DNA from: Panorpa germanica
Lineage: Eukaryota; Arthropoda; Insecta; Mecoptera; Panorpidae
Reading direction: 5' to 3'
DNA: 64,000 nucleotides
Assembly: GCA_963678705.1 (NCBI GenBank)
Contig: OY783205.1
Coordinates: 13,826,001 to 13,890,000 of the forward strand
Position 1 is the first letter of the stretch, and the number at the start of each line of letters is the position of its first letter. The notes under the pieces were generated by a model. It saw nothing but the letters and a program-made list of their open reading frames with translations, did no database searches and had not been told where the DNA came from. The position numbers were made by a program, and so were the translations under genes. Positions 21,628-33,874 of this stretch are shown one piece after another.

Positions 21628-22229
21628 GTGTTATATTATTATTTATTATTTTAATGTTTTTGCCATTAGGCACTACATTCGTCTTCCTTAAATCAATAAA
21701 TTATATATCACTGTGCTAAATTACATTTGTGATCCTTATTATATCTAACCATTCTCACTTCTTCGAAAAGAAAACAAGAAAAATAAAAACAAAACAGATT
21801 AATTGAAACCCCTACTGCTTTCCTCTTCCTGCTACTCTTCCTTCTGTTTCTACTTAGCCATTTCTTCTCTTTCCTGGCTTCTTTTTTTTCTATCTCCGCC
21901 ATCCACCTCTTCTCTTAAAAGTGTTATATTATTATGCTTACATATGTACCTCTGCAGCAGCGACAAGCTCAAAGATGTTATCAGATTGCTTTCTTCTTCC
22001 CATGTTGTTGTAACTAATGCGAATTTTACTATAATAAGAAAAATGAAGATACGTTAATATTTATATTGTGATACGAATGAATAAATAAATTCAACTACTA
22101 TACCTAGCACAGCAACTAATTATAGGGCTCTAATAATTCCAACTATGTTATTTTCATATGGTATATTACGTTTAGCTGACACAGTCATTTTTAAGTAACT
22201 AACAGTTGGCATTAATTCCTGAGATGTGA
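21628..22229. other. No gene seen
   Basis: AT-rich with a pyrimidine-rich block (about 21800-21910, cttcct/tctt-rich). No supported coding sequence before the R2 copy starts. Confidence 0.35.
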
Positions 22230-24600
22230 TTGTTTGCTGCCACGAGACACAATCTCCAGGTGGCGGTTGATAATATAGCGGTGAAATTTCAAGATCTATT
22301 ATTGCCTGTTCAAGCTGCTCCAGTGCGGAGAGAGCTAGCATCCAGGAGGAGACGTAAAGGACGCAGTAACCGGTATACAAGGCGGAGGTCGTTGAGAAAA
22401 CATATCCATGCAACTATGCAAGATATGTTTTTCAAGTGCCCTAAGAAACTTGCTGAAAGTATTATAAATGGCATAGATTGTAATGTAGGTACTAACACAA
22501 GTAACCTTAATGTTGAAAAGATCAAAGATCTTTATAAAAACCTCTGGGGTACTAAGGGCAAATAAAATTTTAATTTCGAAAAGAAAAATAACATCACGCT
22601 AATTGATATAACACTAGTCGATCCTGACTGTATTAAATTTCTAATTGCATCTTTAAAGAAAAAATCGGCTCCAGAGCCAGATAAAATTAAAAGGGATCAC
22701 ATTATTGCAGTGGAAGGAGTCAAGATAGTAATAGCGAAATACTTCAATGCACTAATCTTGCTGCGCTTGTACCCAAGGCTATGGTTAGAAAATAGGACCA
22801 TATTAATACCAAAAAAAAGGCGCGGATATCAGTTTGGAGACAAACTGGCGCCCTATAACAATTGCGTCTCTCTTAGCCAAACTATTCGCGAGTGCAATCC
22901 ACGATATGATTAAATTTCACCTCGACATAAACCCTAAGCAACGTGGTTTTACCACGCAAAATGGTTGCTTAAATAACATCACCATATTTGATGAAGTAAT
23001 AAGAGAGGCCAAAATCTCGGCCGATGTCGTTATATCGGTATTAGACGTGTCAAAAGCTTTCGACAGCGTACCGCACGATGCAATCACTAAGGCACTCATA
23101 TATTATATATATAATATTCTAAAGGGTGTCAAGCAAGGTGACTCGCTGTCACCTCTGTTATTCAACGTAGTACTAGACATAGTGTTTGATAAGCTGGAAA
23201 TTACCAAGAGATTTCTATTATATGACAAGCGAGTAAAAGCACTCGCGTTTGCCGACGACATACTGTTGGTCGGAAACAATGTACAGGACGCTCATATACA
23301 GCTTGAGATAACATGTAATACGTTAAATGATTTAGGATTAACACTGTCAGCGAGCAAGTCGTCCACCTTCCAGATAAAATGCCTTCCAGGCAAAACATTT
23401 GGTATAATTAATCCTTGTTTAACGGACCCTATTAGTAGAGCTCATTTACCACACAACGAGTGTGATAAAATATTTAAGTATTTGGGTATACAGTTTTCGC
23501 CCTGGCAAGGCATAAAGGCAGAACGCATTGCATGACTTGCTTACCAGCATAGACAGGCTAGGTAAGGCGAAGTTAACAGCAGTGCAAAAACTCGATCTTT
23601 TAAACATCTACATTCTAAGCAATTTTCAATTCAGAACCACCATTTGCCCACTATCTAAAACACAATTGCGTGAGATTGACCAATCCACCATGATAAAATG
23701 ATAATAAATCCATGATAAAACGAGCATTACATCTGCCCGATGAATTATCATCAGGATTCCTTTATACTAGAGTCAAAGATGGCGGTCTGGGTGTTCCTTG
23801 TTTTGAGTTACGTAACCGGTATACGGTGTTATGTCAAATTGTACAATTTAGATGATGATATAATTAAAGCTGTAATATCGAATGACAGATTTGTAAAGAA
23901 AGCTAACATGTTAGCTAGGAAATGTGACCTAGTATGGCCGTGTAAGCTAGAGGACGTTGACAAGGCAAAGTTGCAAGCAAAGCACAAAGAACATCGCAGG
24001 TGGAGTTACCTCCGTAGGAAAGGCATCGGAGCGAATTATTTTAAGAATAGTACCATTGCGAATAAGTGTTTTAGAGATCCGGGTCTCCTTGCGCCCAACA
24101 AGCTGAACGACGCTATTAGATTAAGAACCAATACATTTGGTTGCAAATTAGTTCATTCTAAGCGTGGTGAATCTAGTGATGTTATGTGCGATGCTTGTAA
24201 AATTAAAGTCGAGTCCCTTGGACATATACTGGGGCAGTGTTTTGTTCTCAACCCATTGAGAATGAACCGTCATAATGAAATCCTGAAATTGCTTACTGAG
24301 AAACTTGCTTCCAAGCATAGAGACGGTATTTTCATAAAGGAACCATGCCTTCAGTCGCCCCTAGGCTTACTAAAACCAGATTTAATATTTATGAATGGAA
24401 AGGCTGGTTATATAATCGATGTCACCGTAAGATTCGAAAATAAAAATAGCTTGCTGTTAGCAGCTGATAACAAAAGGGACAAATATACAATGCCTTCTGC
24501 AGGGAGTTGGCGGCCGTCCGGTATGGCGCGATGGTCCCTTCTGGACTTCATAAGTATGGTTGGACATAAGTTCGTAGGGGTTCCATGCTTTCATAAGATA
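22230..24600 (+). pseudogene. R2-type copy E, 5'-truncated, RT to endonuclease
   Basis: Starts in the linker before the basic domain (RRRRKGRSNRYTRRRS) and CPKKLAESIINGID. There is a stop at 22563 and a shift near 22830. The RT (22834-23535) has METNWRPITIASLLAK, QRGFTTQNGCLNNITIF, VISVLDVSKAFDSVPH, GVKQGDSLSPLLFN and an intact catalytic FADD. About 30 residues between motif A and GVKQGD are replaced by a TA-rich run (23095-23125). After shifts, 23740-24675 carries the C-terminal zinc knuckle (CDACKIKVESLGHILGQC, C-x2-C-x8-H-x4-C) and the R2-type restriction-like endonuclease (LKPDLIF...YIIDVTVRFE). After KRDKYT it jumps to 3'-UTR sequence. Confidence 0.85.
24494..24575 (+). repeat. R2 3'-UTR segment fused to copy E
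   Basis: From ccttctgcagggag to about 24575 this closely matches 44392-44480 in the 3' UTR of the complete R2 copy (shared gtccggtatggcgcgatggt). It therefore joins the ORF to the 3' UTR by an internal deletion that removes the last 90 or so codons. The open frame through it is fortuitous. Confidence 0.75.
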
Positions 24601-25459
24601 ACTGAAAAAAATGAATATTACATACATATTAATGAGAGTAGTTTTTTATTTTTTTCTTACACATATTGTCGTTAATAAATACATTTTCAATTCATTTTAG
24701 TTGGATATACTTTTTTTTACATAATTTTCACGCAAAAGTGAGGAAAAAATGCGATTAGTGAGAAATAAACGAGATGTGGTTAAACAAGCAAAATATATTT
24801 TTCATTGTTATTTTATTATATTCGTATGTTATTTCATTCAAAAGATATGTATAAATTATATACTATCCATTTTCAATAAACGGATGTATAATGACATATC
24901 TAAGATTGCTATCTCTCTCATTCTTACTCGTTCGGCAATGATCGACTACTATTCGTTTAGATTTAAATGGCGGAATATGAGTGTGAGACGCAACGATTTC
25001 TAACTGTTTACTAAGTACGTACTAAAGTTTCCAAAAGTTTTTAAATTCTCTTTACTGTTGAAATTTTTAATAGTTAATTTGAATACCGATTATTAAATAG
25101 TCATTAATAGTTTTACATTTTTTTACAAAACTATTATTTGTATTTATACAGTTATAGTTAAATATATAGCAAGTTGTAATTTTTTAAAAAATTTATTTGT
25201 ATTTGTAGCAACGTTTAACCACCATTTTGTTAATTATTTCTTTTGTATTTTATATAAAAGTTATTTTGGTAATTATTATGAGTACCTATTTAATGTATTA
25301 TATATTGTATAACATATTTTATTATATTTATTGGTTTAAACCAAAATATTAAATATCTTAAATTTTTGTTTTTTTATTTCAGTCTACATCAATTTTCCTT
25401 TATTCTTTACTCTATTATGTACTCTATTAATCAGTAAGTACACTTCTATTACTATAAAC
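24601..25459. other. No gene seen
   Basis: AT-rich DNA between R2 copy E and the transposase pseudogene. No terminal inverted repeat for either neighbour could be fixed. Confidence 0.35.
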
Positions 25460-26782
25460 ATGCCTAAACCACTGCATCTAATATCAAAGCATAATTATAA
25501 TAAATTATTAGCCAAAGAAACTAAAAAACTATTCGTAGCTGCAGGTTTATCCGCATACGTTAATGAGTACAGCTGTGGCAGTTTCAAAATTAATAATGAT
25601 ATTCAATCGCAAATATCAGAATAGGTGATAAGACATCATATTTCAAATATGGCAGTGAAATTAAAACCAGCATTTCCTAATTTGTCAAATGATTGAAATC
25701 CAATATTGTTAATATATGCAATGGTGCTTATCTTAATTATGGTTTATCAGTTGCAATCAATAATTGCTTTAAAGCAATTAAGGGCAATGATTTTATACCT
25801 GATTCTATAATTTTAGATATAGGAATCCACTTGCAAAGAGTTCTAAAAGTCAGTTATAGTTATATATTGGGTAATGTGTTAATTGAAAAAATAGGGGCTT
25901 ATTATGGCGACAGTAAACTCACTTTATTTAATTGCAGGTATAATCAAGTATTCAGTGAAGAGCTAAAATATTTAGCTAATGGTGTTGTACTAGATAATAA
26001 AACATATTTAGTGTAAATAAGAGCATACATTTGCGATGCCCCTGCGCGAGGATATGTTAAAAATACAAAAAATCACACTGGATATTATGAATGCGGTAAA
26101 TGTACTCAGATAGGTGCTTCTATAAGCCATCGCGTGACATTTCCAAAGATTGATGCGGATTTAAGGTCTGATTCATCTTTTAGAAGAAGAGAACAACCTG
26201 AGCATCATAAGGAAGAACACATTCATATTTTGGAATCTTTGGGTATTGGAATGGTGACTCAATTTCCATTAGAGTATCTGCACTTAGTATGTTTAGGAAT
26301 TATGAACATTTGTTAATACTGGGGGCGAGAACCCCTTAACGAACTTATACGTGGGATGAAAACAAAAAAGATATAATTCCTAAACGGTTAATGAAAATTT
26401 TAACACAAACACCAGTTTTATCCGAGTTTTATCGAAAAGCTAGGTCATTAACTGTGCTGGACGTAGTCCTAAGAAGCCGGTGAAGTATTAATAAAAATAA
26501 ATATAAAAAAAAATGAAAAATAAAAACTGGCTGGAAATATGGAAAACCGCCGAATTCAGACAATTATTGCTTTATACAGGTCCATCAATTCTTAAAGGCA
26601 TTTTGAAAAAGAATAAATTCATTTACTTTTTACAGTTACACTGCGCTATTAGAATTTCGTGAAATAAAATTTATACTATATAAGTACGGAAGAACATTTT
26701 TAATGTGCTGCAATGTGTACATAATATAAAAAGTGGATAGAATATGGATTAAAACGAGCGCGACTTATTAGAGGTTCAGCTC

Positions 26783-28081
26783 ATGACGAAAAATGAGAGA
26801 ATTTTATGGCGCAGACTGCAGTCAGTGTTAAATACAAACAGTGAACTGCAGAAAGCAATAGAACTGCTCTCGAGAAAATTGGATGACATTGTAAAGACGA
26901 AGAATTCTAGTCTAAAAGATAGATCAAAGGAAAGCATAACAACAGTTTATGAGACTGATGAAGAAGATCCAACTAAAGAAACGGAATGGATACTCAAAGA
27001 AAGAAAGGGTAGGTTGAGAAAGAAGAGAAAAGCTAATAGTTCACCTAATATCTCGCCACAACAACCATCGCTAAAGCCGGAAACAGCTAATCTGGTCCAA
27101 AGTAAACCGCATATACCACCAATAACAGTGGAAAAATGTAATTACGAAAACATTTATAAAAAGCTAAAAGAACAGAATATAACATTCAGAGCAAAACTTC
27201 TCAATAGTGGAGAAATCAAATTTAATGTCCTTGAAGAAAAGCACTACAGGGACTTTGTAAAAATATTGGAAACCATGGAGTTGAAATGGTTCACATACGA
27301 AAACAAACAGACTCGACCAATAAGAGTTATGGCTCGAGGACTTCACCCCAATTGCACAAATCAAGACATTGTAAACGACATAAAGGGAAAAAACATGAAA
27401 GTGGTAGAAGCGGTAAATATTCTTCAGAGAACTACAAAAACACCTCTACCTCTTTTTATGATAACTTTTGATAACAAGGAGGACATAAACAAAATAATGA
27501 ATATTGAAGAAATCTTAGGGATGACAGTCAGAATGGAGACTTTAAGAAAAAATAAACTGGTCCCTCAATGCAAAAGGTGCCAAAGATTCGGCCACACGCA
27601 CAAATTTTGCAATGGACAACCAAGGTGTGTGAAATGCGTGGCTCCACATCTAACAGCAGAATGTAAGAAACACATAGAAGAATTACCAAAATGCATTAAT
27701 TGCAATGAGGAACACCCAGCAAGCTACAGAGGTTGTATTGTTGCTAACATAGAAATTCAAAATAGAAGGGGAACATTGAACTCCAACATAAAAAGAAATA
27801 ACATTCCAACTGAGAACAAAGAAAGAATTGGAAACAAAGGTGCAGTGAAAGAAACAGTGCCTGTAACTACAAAAACTACTTTTGCTCAAGCAGCAAAGAA
27901 GAACTCTGAACATGAACTAGGGCAGAATAACCAATATGACTCACTGATGCAAACTGTTCAACAAGTACTTGAAAAAATGATCCAACTGGACAGAAAAATG
28001 GAAGACATTTCTATTAGAGTGGGTAAAGCTGAATCCTTTATCAGAAAAGCAGAAAAATATCAGAGTAGAAGAAGGCGATGA
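26783..28081 (+). CDS. Jockey copy 1 ORF1 (nucleic-acid-binding Gag-like protein)
   Basis: 432 codons, intact. The N-terminus is charged and helical, and a basic stretch is near residue 80. The central part resembles the PRE_C2HC domain (ITFRAKLLNSGEIKFNVLEEKHY, RPIRVMARGLHPNC). Three zinc knuckles follow: CKRCQRFGHTHKFC, CVKCVAPHLTAEC and CINCNEEHPASYRGC (about residues 265-330). A glutamine-rich, heptad-like C-terminus follows. This ORF binds the element RNA and forms the RNP. The ATG at 26783 is not the only one nearby but opens the longest frame. It ends at the start of ORF2, with only a few bases between frames. Confidence 0.85.
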   Translation: MTKNERILWRRLQSVLNTNSELQKAIELLSRKLDDIVKTKNSSLKDRSKESITTVYETDEEDPTKETEWILKERKGRLRKKRKANSSPNISPQQPSLKPETANLVQSKPHIPPITVEKCNYENIYKKLKEQNITFRAKLLNSGEIKFNVLEEKHYRDFVKILETMELKWFTYENKQTRPIRVMARGLHPNCTNQDIVNDIKGKNMKVVEAVNILQRTTKTPLPLFMITFDNKEDINKIMNIEEILGMTVRMETLRKNKLVPQCKRCQRFGHTHKFCNGQPRCVKCVAPHLTAECKKHIEELPKCINCNEEHPASYRGCIVANIEIQNRRGTLNSNIKRNNIPTENKERIGNKGAVKETVPVTTKTTFAQAAKKNSEHELGQNNQYDSLMQTVQQVLEKMIQLDRKMEDISIRVGKAESFIRKAEKYQSRRRR

Positions 28082-30606
28082 CTTATTAAGAATTACTGCG
28101 TGGAACGCAAACGGACTAAACAACCATTTGTCCGAGTTAAAAATATTTCTAGAAACCCAAAAAATTGATATCTGTTTGATATCCGAAACTCATATGACAT
28201 TTACCATACAATTCATCCGGATAACAAGGCCAAGGGAGGAACTGCAGTGTTAATTCGGGACAACATAACACATAACGAAATTGAGAAATATGAAACCAAA
28301 GAAATACAAGCCACTGGAATAAAAATTTCAAGCAAAAACTACAAAATAACAGTAGCAGCAATATATTGTCCCCCAAGACATAACTTAAAAAAGCCGGACT
28401 ACCTGAAATTTCTGCACACACTTGGTCAAAGATTTATAGTTGGTGGAGACTTTAATGCTAAACACACATACTGGGGCTCAAGAATTACATCATCAAAAGG
28501 CAAAGAACTACTCGAAGCAGTAAAAGAATACCGGTGCGACACGGAATCAACAGGCAAACCAACTTACTGGCCCACTGACAGAGGAAAAAAACCGGACTTA
28601 ATAGACTTCTTTATACTAAGAAAAATATCCACCAATTTTATAAATATTGAGGATAGCGCTGATCTGTCGTCAGATCACTCACTAATAACTCTAACACTGA
28701 GTGAGAGAACGATCAAGAGTAAACAACCAGCCACGCTAGCAAATAAATGGACTGACTGGAACAAATTTAGAGCAGAAATTGAAAATAGGATTACATTAAA
28801 TGTACCACTAAATAATGCGGGCCAAATAGACGACGAAGTGGGCAAACTAGTGTGTGATATCCAGCAGGCAGTATGGAGAAATACACCCCAAATAGAAAGG
28901 AAAACAAAGGGAAATTGTTATCCTAAGGAAATTATGGAGCTTATCAAAGGTAAACGTAAAGCTAGAAGACAGTGGCGTACTAGAAACACTGATGATAAGA
29001 AAGTACTAAACAGACTGACACGTCAACTGACCGATGAAATTCAAAAAATAAAAAATGAATCCTTAAATCACTTTCTGAGTGAACTAACAGATGACAAAGA
29101 TACAGAGTACTCACTATGGAAAGTAACGAAAAACATAAAAAGTCCGAAAATGCAATCTTCACCCATCCAAAGAGAAGATGGAAGTTGGGCAAGAGATAAT
29201 GCAGAAAAAGCTGAGTTATTTGCAGAGCATCTGGAAAAAACTTTTCAGCCGCATCCAAATCAAGAAGAGGAAAATATCCAACAAGGGGAAAATAATAACG
29301 AAGAAGTAATTAAAAGAATAGCTCCGAAGGAACTGAAAAAGGAAATAAAGAATATAAAGTCCAAAAAAACACCAGGTTATGATCTCATCACCGGAGAAGT
29401 CCTAAAAGAATTACCAAGAAAAGGCGTAATCAAGCTGACGCACTTTTCAATGCAGTGTTACGGCTGAGATACGTACCGCTCCATTGGAAAGTTGCCGAAG
29501 TTATTATGATCTTTAAACCAGGAAAACCCCCTACAGAGAAATCTTCATACAGACCAATTTCGTTACTACCAATAATTGGTAAACTATTTGAAAGAGTAGT
29601 ACTAAAGCGCCTTAAATTATTGATAGAGTGTAAACAACTAATTCCAAACCATCAGTTTGGATTTAGAGATAAACACTCAACCATAGACCAAGTACACCGC
29701 ATCACTAATGTTATTGAAAAAGCACTGGAAGAAAAGAAAATATGCTCGACAGTATTCCTTGATGTATCTCAGGCATTTGATAAGGTCTGGCACAAAGGAC
29801 TGGCATATAAAATAGATAGGATGTTACCCAGACAATTCAGCGAATTACTGAATTCCTATATAGCAGGCCGACTCTTCAGAGTAAAAGTTGAAGACCAATT
29901 CTCCGAATTAAAGAATATAGCTGCAGGCGTCCAACAAGGAAGTATATTGGGTCCTGTCCTGTATACTTTATACACTAGTGACTTACCACTAACCAATGGT
30001 ACCATAATGGCCACTTTTGCCGATGACACAGCTATAATGGCAATAGCTAATAATATGGATGAAGCAACTGATAAAGTGCAAGAAGCTCTGAATAATGTTA
30101 CCACTTGGACAAGCAAATGGAGAATAAAACTAAATGAAAGCAAGTCGGTACACATTAACTTTACGAATAAAAAAGTTAATCACCGACCAGTAACAACAAA
30201 TGGACAAGCTATCCTGCATGCAAACACTGCGAAATATTTGGGGATGACACTAGATGCCAAACTGCGTTGGAAGGCACACGTGAAGAAAAAGAAAGAAGAA
30301 ATGGGAATCAGATACAGAAAAATGTATTGGCTAATGGGACGACAAACATTGTTATCCTTACATAATAAGTTAATAATATATCAGCAAATACTAAAGCCAG
30401 TGTGGACGTATGGTATCCAACTGTGGGGTTGCACCAAAGACAGTAACATCAAAATCATCCAGACATTTCAGAACAAAGTACTACGTAACATAGTTAACGC
30501 GCCGTGGTACGTTCGTAACGGAGACATCCATAAGGATCTAGGAATCACTACAGTTGCTGAAAAAATCAAAAAACATGCTAAGAAGCACAAGGAACGACTC
30601 CATTAA
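28082..30606 (+). pseudogene. Jockey copy 1 ORF2 (endonuclease and reverse transcriptase)
   Basis: The apurinic-type endonuclease starts with LLRITAWNANGL and CLISETHMT. A deletion with a frameshift near 28200 follows. Then 28247-29467 gives GGTAVLIRDN, AIYCPPRH, VGGDFNAKHTYWGS and SADLSSDHSLI, carrying most of the catalytic set. A one-base loss in a T-run near 29450 separates the RT (29455-30606): SSYRPISLLP, HQFGFRDKHST, VFLDVSQAFDKVWH, GVQQGSILGP, catalytic FADD, KYLGMTLD and a thumb ending YGIQLWG...VNAPWYVRN. There is no RNase H, as expected for Jockey. It nicks the target and primes cDNA synthesis; here it is inactivated by two lesions. Confidence 0.85.
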
Positions 30607-31138
30607 CACGCAAATGATGAAGTGGTACAGTTGCTCGACACTGATGGGTTGCAGCGAAGGCTAAAGAGAACGAAGCCGTTCGAACTAGTATGAATGAACG
30701 AGTATTATCACTGGATAACACTCGACGTTATTCTTTTGTTTAGATTAGTATTAGAGATAAGCTATTGGTTAATTGTACAAAATTAGTTATAGCAGTAAAT
30801 AAAAAAATATAAAAAAATTAGAATTTTGGCTCATCCAGAGGATTATTATAGAATTAATAAATACTCATATGACTTGCTAATGGCATTTGTTAAATCCTAT
30901 AGTGTTTCTTATGGAGAAGAGCACATCACCTACAACGTACATCATTTGCTACATTTACCAGCTGATGTATTATTGTATGGTGATTAGGATAAGTTTAGTG
31001 CTTTTAAATTTGAAAATTATATGCAGAATATTAAAAAATTAATAAAGAAAGGAGCTCAACCGCTCCAACAGATAAGTAGTAGACTGTTTGAAAAATCAAT
31101 TCATACTACAAAATCAAATGTGAACAAATTCATTATAT

Positions 31139-32270
31139 CAGCGGTTCTCAAACTTTTTACTTCGAGATCTCCCTGCATAATCCAACTGTAAGCCGGGCCC
31201 CCCTACATGTAAGCGTACTATATATTATAAGTTGCATTTGACATTTTACAGTCAATTATTATTTGGTTAAGTTTTACACATTCTATGCATACTCTAATGG
31301 GGCAATGTTTGATTTAATCGTAATCAAACAACAAATTCTATACAAACTATTACAATTTATTTAATTATTTTAGCTACTATAGTACATAATTGATATTTGT
31401 AACTCAAAGCAATAATAATTGAAAGAACTTCAGTGTGAATGCAGTTTTCTGCGCATAGTTTCTTGAAACGCGGTGTCAGTTCGGATAACGCTACTCTGAG
31501 TTCCTTGGTCACATCCAGCCTTGAGCGATTTTTACTCTTCATGGCAGCTAGAGCAGAAAACTCAGTTTCACAAGAATAAGTGGTGGCGAATGAAGTGAGT
31601 ATTTTCAATGCCCTTTCACTCAAAATTGGGTGTTCCTTTTATACACCAATCCAGAAGCACGTGAGAGAAGATTATTTAAACTTCATTTCAAGCCCAGTGT
31701 CACCTTGGAGGTCAATGAGATTTTCTTTTTCCTTCATGTTGAGGGAGCACTCATCGACTGATGGTTTGAACGGGTTTTGAATCCATGCCAAACCATCCAA
31801 GTTCTCATTAAAATATTTTTCAAAACGAGATTTGAGGATTTCTAAGTGTTTAAGAGAGCATTTCTTTGCATTGGTTGGAATAGTTTTGAGATCCATTTCT
31901 TCAATCATAATTTTAAGATTAGGAAATAGCTCCAAATTGTCAGTTTTCTGACCGCACTCGTACAAACTTAGCTTCATTACAAAGCTTTTCACCTTTTCAT
32001 TCCATTGCAGAAGGTTTGCATATTTTTTCCGTATTTTCTGATAAACAAAAAAAAGTAAAATGTTCGGCACTCTTACACAATTAAAATGTAAAATGTTCGG
32101 CACTCTTAAAAATTATACACTTGTTGTAATTTTAAAAATAAAAAGTTTGCTTTATTAGTTAATTTGCTTTATAAGTAAATTTAATTAATTTTTCAACCAA
32201 GCTTTGGCCCTTCCCTGAGTCTTCATTGCACCCCCCTTGGGGGTCGCGCCCCACTCTTTGAGAACCGCTG
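31139..32270 (-). mobile_element. hAT transposon, internally truncated
   Basis: The terminal inverted repeats are CAGCGGTTCTCAAA at the left and its complement (tttgagaaccgctg) at the right. The 8-bp direct repeat cattatat (31131-31138 and 32271-32278) is the hAT-type target duplication. Just inside both ends are GC-rich runs (gggccccccta, ccccccttggggg), common in this group. The element is 1132 bp and holds only the 3' part of a transposase. It sits inside the larger transposase pseudogene. Confidence 0.9.
31357..32103 (-). pseudogene. hAT transposase, C-terminal part
   Basis: Two blocks on the minus strand: 32103-31672 (KIRKKYANLLQWNEKVKSF, LFPNLKIMIEE, HLEILKSRFEKYFNENLDG, WIQNPFKP) and 31623-31357. 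The second holds the hAT dimerisation domain, recognisable from SCETEFSALAAMKSKNRSRLD and ELRVALSELTPRFKKLC. The style is that of the SCAND3/ZBED-like hAT group. The zinc-finger BED domain and first catalytic residues are absent, so it is a deletion derivative that could only move with a partner's transposase. Confidence 0.8.
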
Positions 32271-32440
32271 CATTATATTATTCGCCATGTGCCTCCTCGA
32301 AACTTGGTATTGTTATTGGCCACTTTGCCACTCTATATGAATTAGAAAAGAGAATGATTAAAATAACTGATATAAATAATAAAATGATTTTGTTAAATGT
32401 AGAAAATAAAATTATATTTATACCATATTTGCATTGCTAT

Positions 32441-33874
32441 TAATAAATAAGTTCTAATAAATTTTGAAATTTCTCTGTTGTATAGTTTTTCATTTATATT
32501 ATAGTCATGTATACAATATGTGAATTTCTGGGTAAGGAATGGTTGGTATTGTGCTAAACGAATGGTTTACTGATGCCACTAAATCAGAATATGCCTGACC
32601 TCGCAAGAACCAATCGGCGGCATTGAAATCGAAAATTCCAGCTCAACCAGAGTGGCCGATTTAGAAAACAAGGAATTTGTTCAAGGATATGATAATGGAG
32701 AAAATATGCAGGGAGAAAAAAGTGGTGTCCAGAAACGTATACTTGAAATAATCTACTTGCTTATTTTATTCTTTATGGGTCACTGCTGGAATTTTATCTT
32801 AGAAGACGCAGCATCGTCTTGTGTTCAAGCAAAGTTTTTTTTTTGGTTTGCAACGAGGGCTGTATACGTTGTTTGCCGATTCGAGCCAGAGGAATAACAA
32901 GCAGCAACAATGTTGGCAGTATTTATAGTGTCCGACATCATATATGTGAATTATTTCGCATGTAACATTTTATATACAGTTACATTTAATTAAACATAAA
33001 AAAATGTTGCCTTTCATTAATTTTTTTATATTAAATAAAATATTTTGACATAAATTAATATTTTCTGCCGTTATCTCGCAAGAGCAAGATTATATTGAGG
33101 CAAGAGATTACAATTCTGTTCTGAATTCCAAAAAAAATCATATATTTTGCTATATTTATGAATGTGTAATAATACATCTTTGTCTAAATCATTGTCTGAT
33201 TTTAGTTCACTTGCGACTTTAGTATAATTACCAGAGCGCAATGTAGATTTCTTAGCGCAGGTGCCTGACATATTTCATTAAGATGCACTACTGTTGGATT
33301 ATCATTTTTTAATAGCTGTGTATTCCTAGCGTGTTCTTTACCACGTATTTGTCTCCTTTGCCATTCATTTACTTAATGGTAGCATGTCCGATTTGTGTTA
33401 CGCGAACACCGACGGTTTGTCAATAATATCAAAATAATATGCTGCACATGATCGAAATTAGCATACAGCTTTTACATAAAAAAAATGACAGTTAATTTTT
33501 CTATTACCAGATTTTAATTTTCCATAGCTAAATTTAAGAACACAACGGCTATATTATTTTAAAAATTCACGAGCAAAAGTACTGATCCAGTCAGTAGATA
33601 ACCTGAGAGTTGGAATAGTTTTTCTATAAATATTTAGTTTGTTCCAAATTTCCATGGAGAAATTGGGGAAATTTATCTTAGAAGATGCAACATTGTCTTG
33701 TGTTCAAGCTATAGGCGTATACGTTGTTTGTCGATTCGAGTCAGAGGTCGGCTATTTTTAAAAGCACATGTAAAATCTTTATCGCTAAAACCACTTTCCG
33801 AAACTCGATGAGAATGCAGGGTAGAAACAATGAAGGCCGTTAAATACCAACTAAGCGATATATGATGAGATGCT
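32441..33874. other. No recognised gene; one 100-bp segment present twice
   Basis: About 32790-32890 recurs as 33665-33755 in direct orientation (shared tttatcttagaaga, cttgtgttcaagc, gtatacgttgtttg, cgattcgag). The short frame at 32652-32897 (MADLENKEFVQGYD) overlaps the first copy but matches no family I know. The minus-strand frame 33071-33271 is also unrecognised. Both are left unassigned. Confidence 0.45.

Larger units (their letters stand above)
26658..30816 (+). mobile_element. Near-full-length Jockey-type LINE, copy 1
   Basis: 4159 bp: short 5' UTR, ORF1, ORF2, short 3' UTR and an A-rich tail (aaataaaaaaatataaaaaaa). It is flanked by the direct repeat attagaattt at 26648-26657 and 30817-30826, a target-site duplication. 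The insertion lies inside the transposase coding frame. The element is broken in ORF2 by a deletion near 28200 and a one-base shift near 29450, so it could not mobilise itself. Confidence 0.9.
25460..32440 (+). pseudogene. DNA-transposon transposase, split by Jockey and hAT insertions
   Basis: Pieces in order: 25460-25690 (MPKPLHLISKHNYNKLLAK, FVAAGLSAYVNEYSCGSFK), 25693-26016, 26017-26315 (ICDAPARGYVKNTKNHTGYY, CGKCTQ, EQPEHHKEEHIHILESLGI, FPLEYLHLVCLGIM), 26330-26657 (EFRQLLLYTGPSILKGIL, LHCAIRI), 30827-31138 (LAHPEDYYRINKYSYDLLMAFVKSY, TYNVHHLLHLPADV, SAFKFENYMQNIKKLI) and 32279-32440. The motifs resemble a widespread animal transposase-like family, perhaps related to Transposase_21/CACTA-type proteins; I am not sure of the superfamily. 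Removing the Jockey (26658-30826, one target copy included) joins AIRI to LAHPEDYY in frame. Point stops and shifts are also present. Confidence 0.65.
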
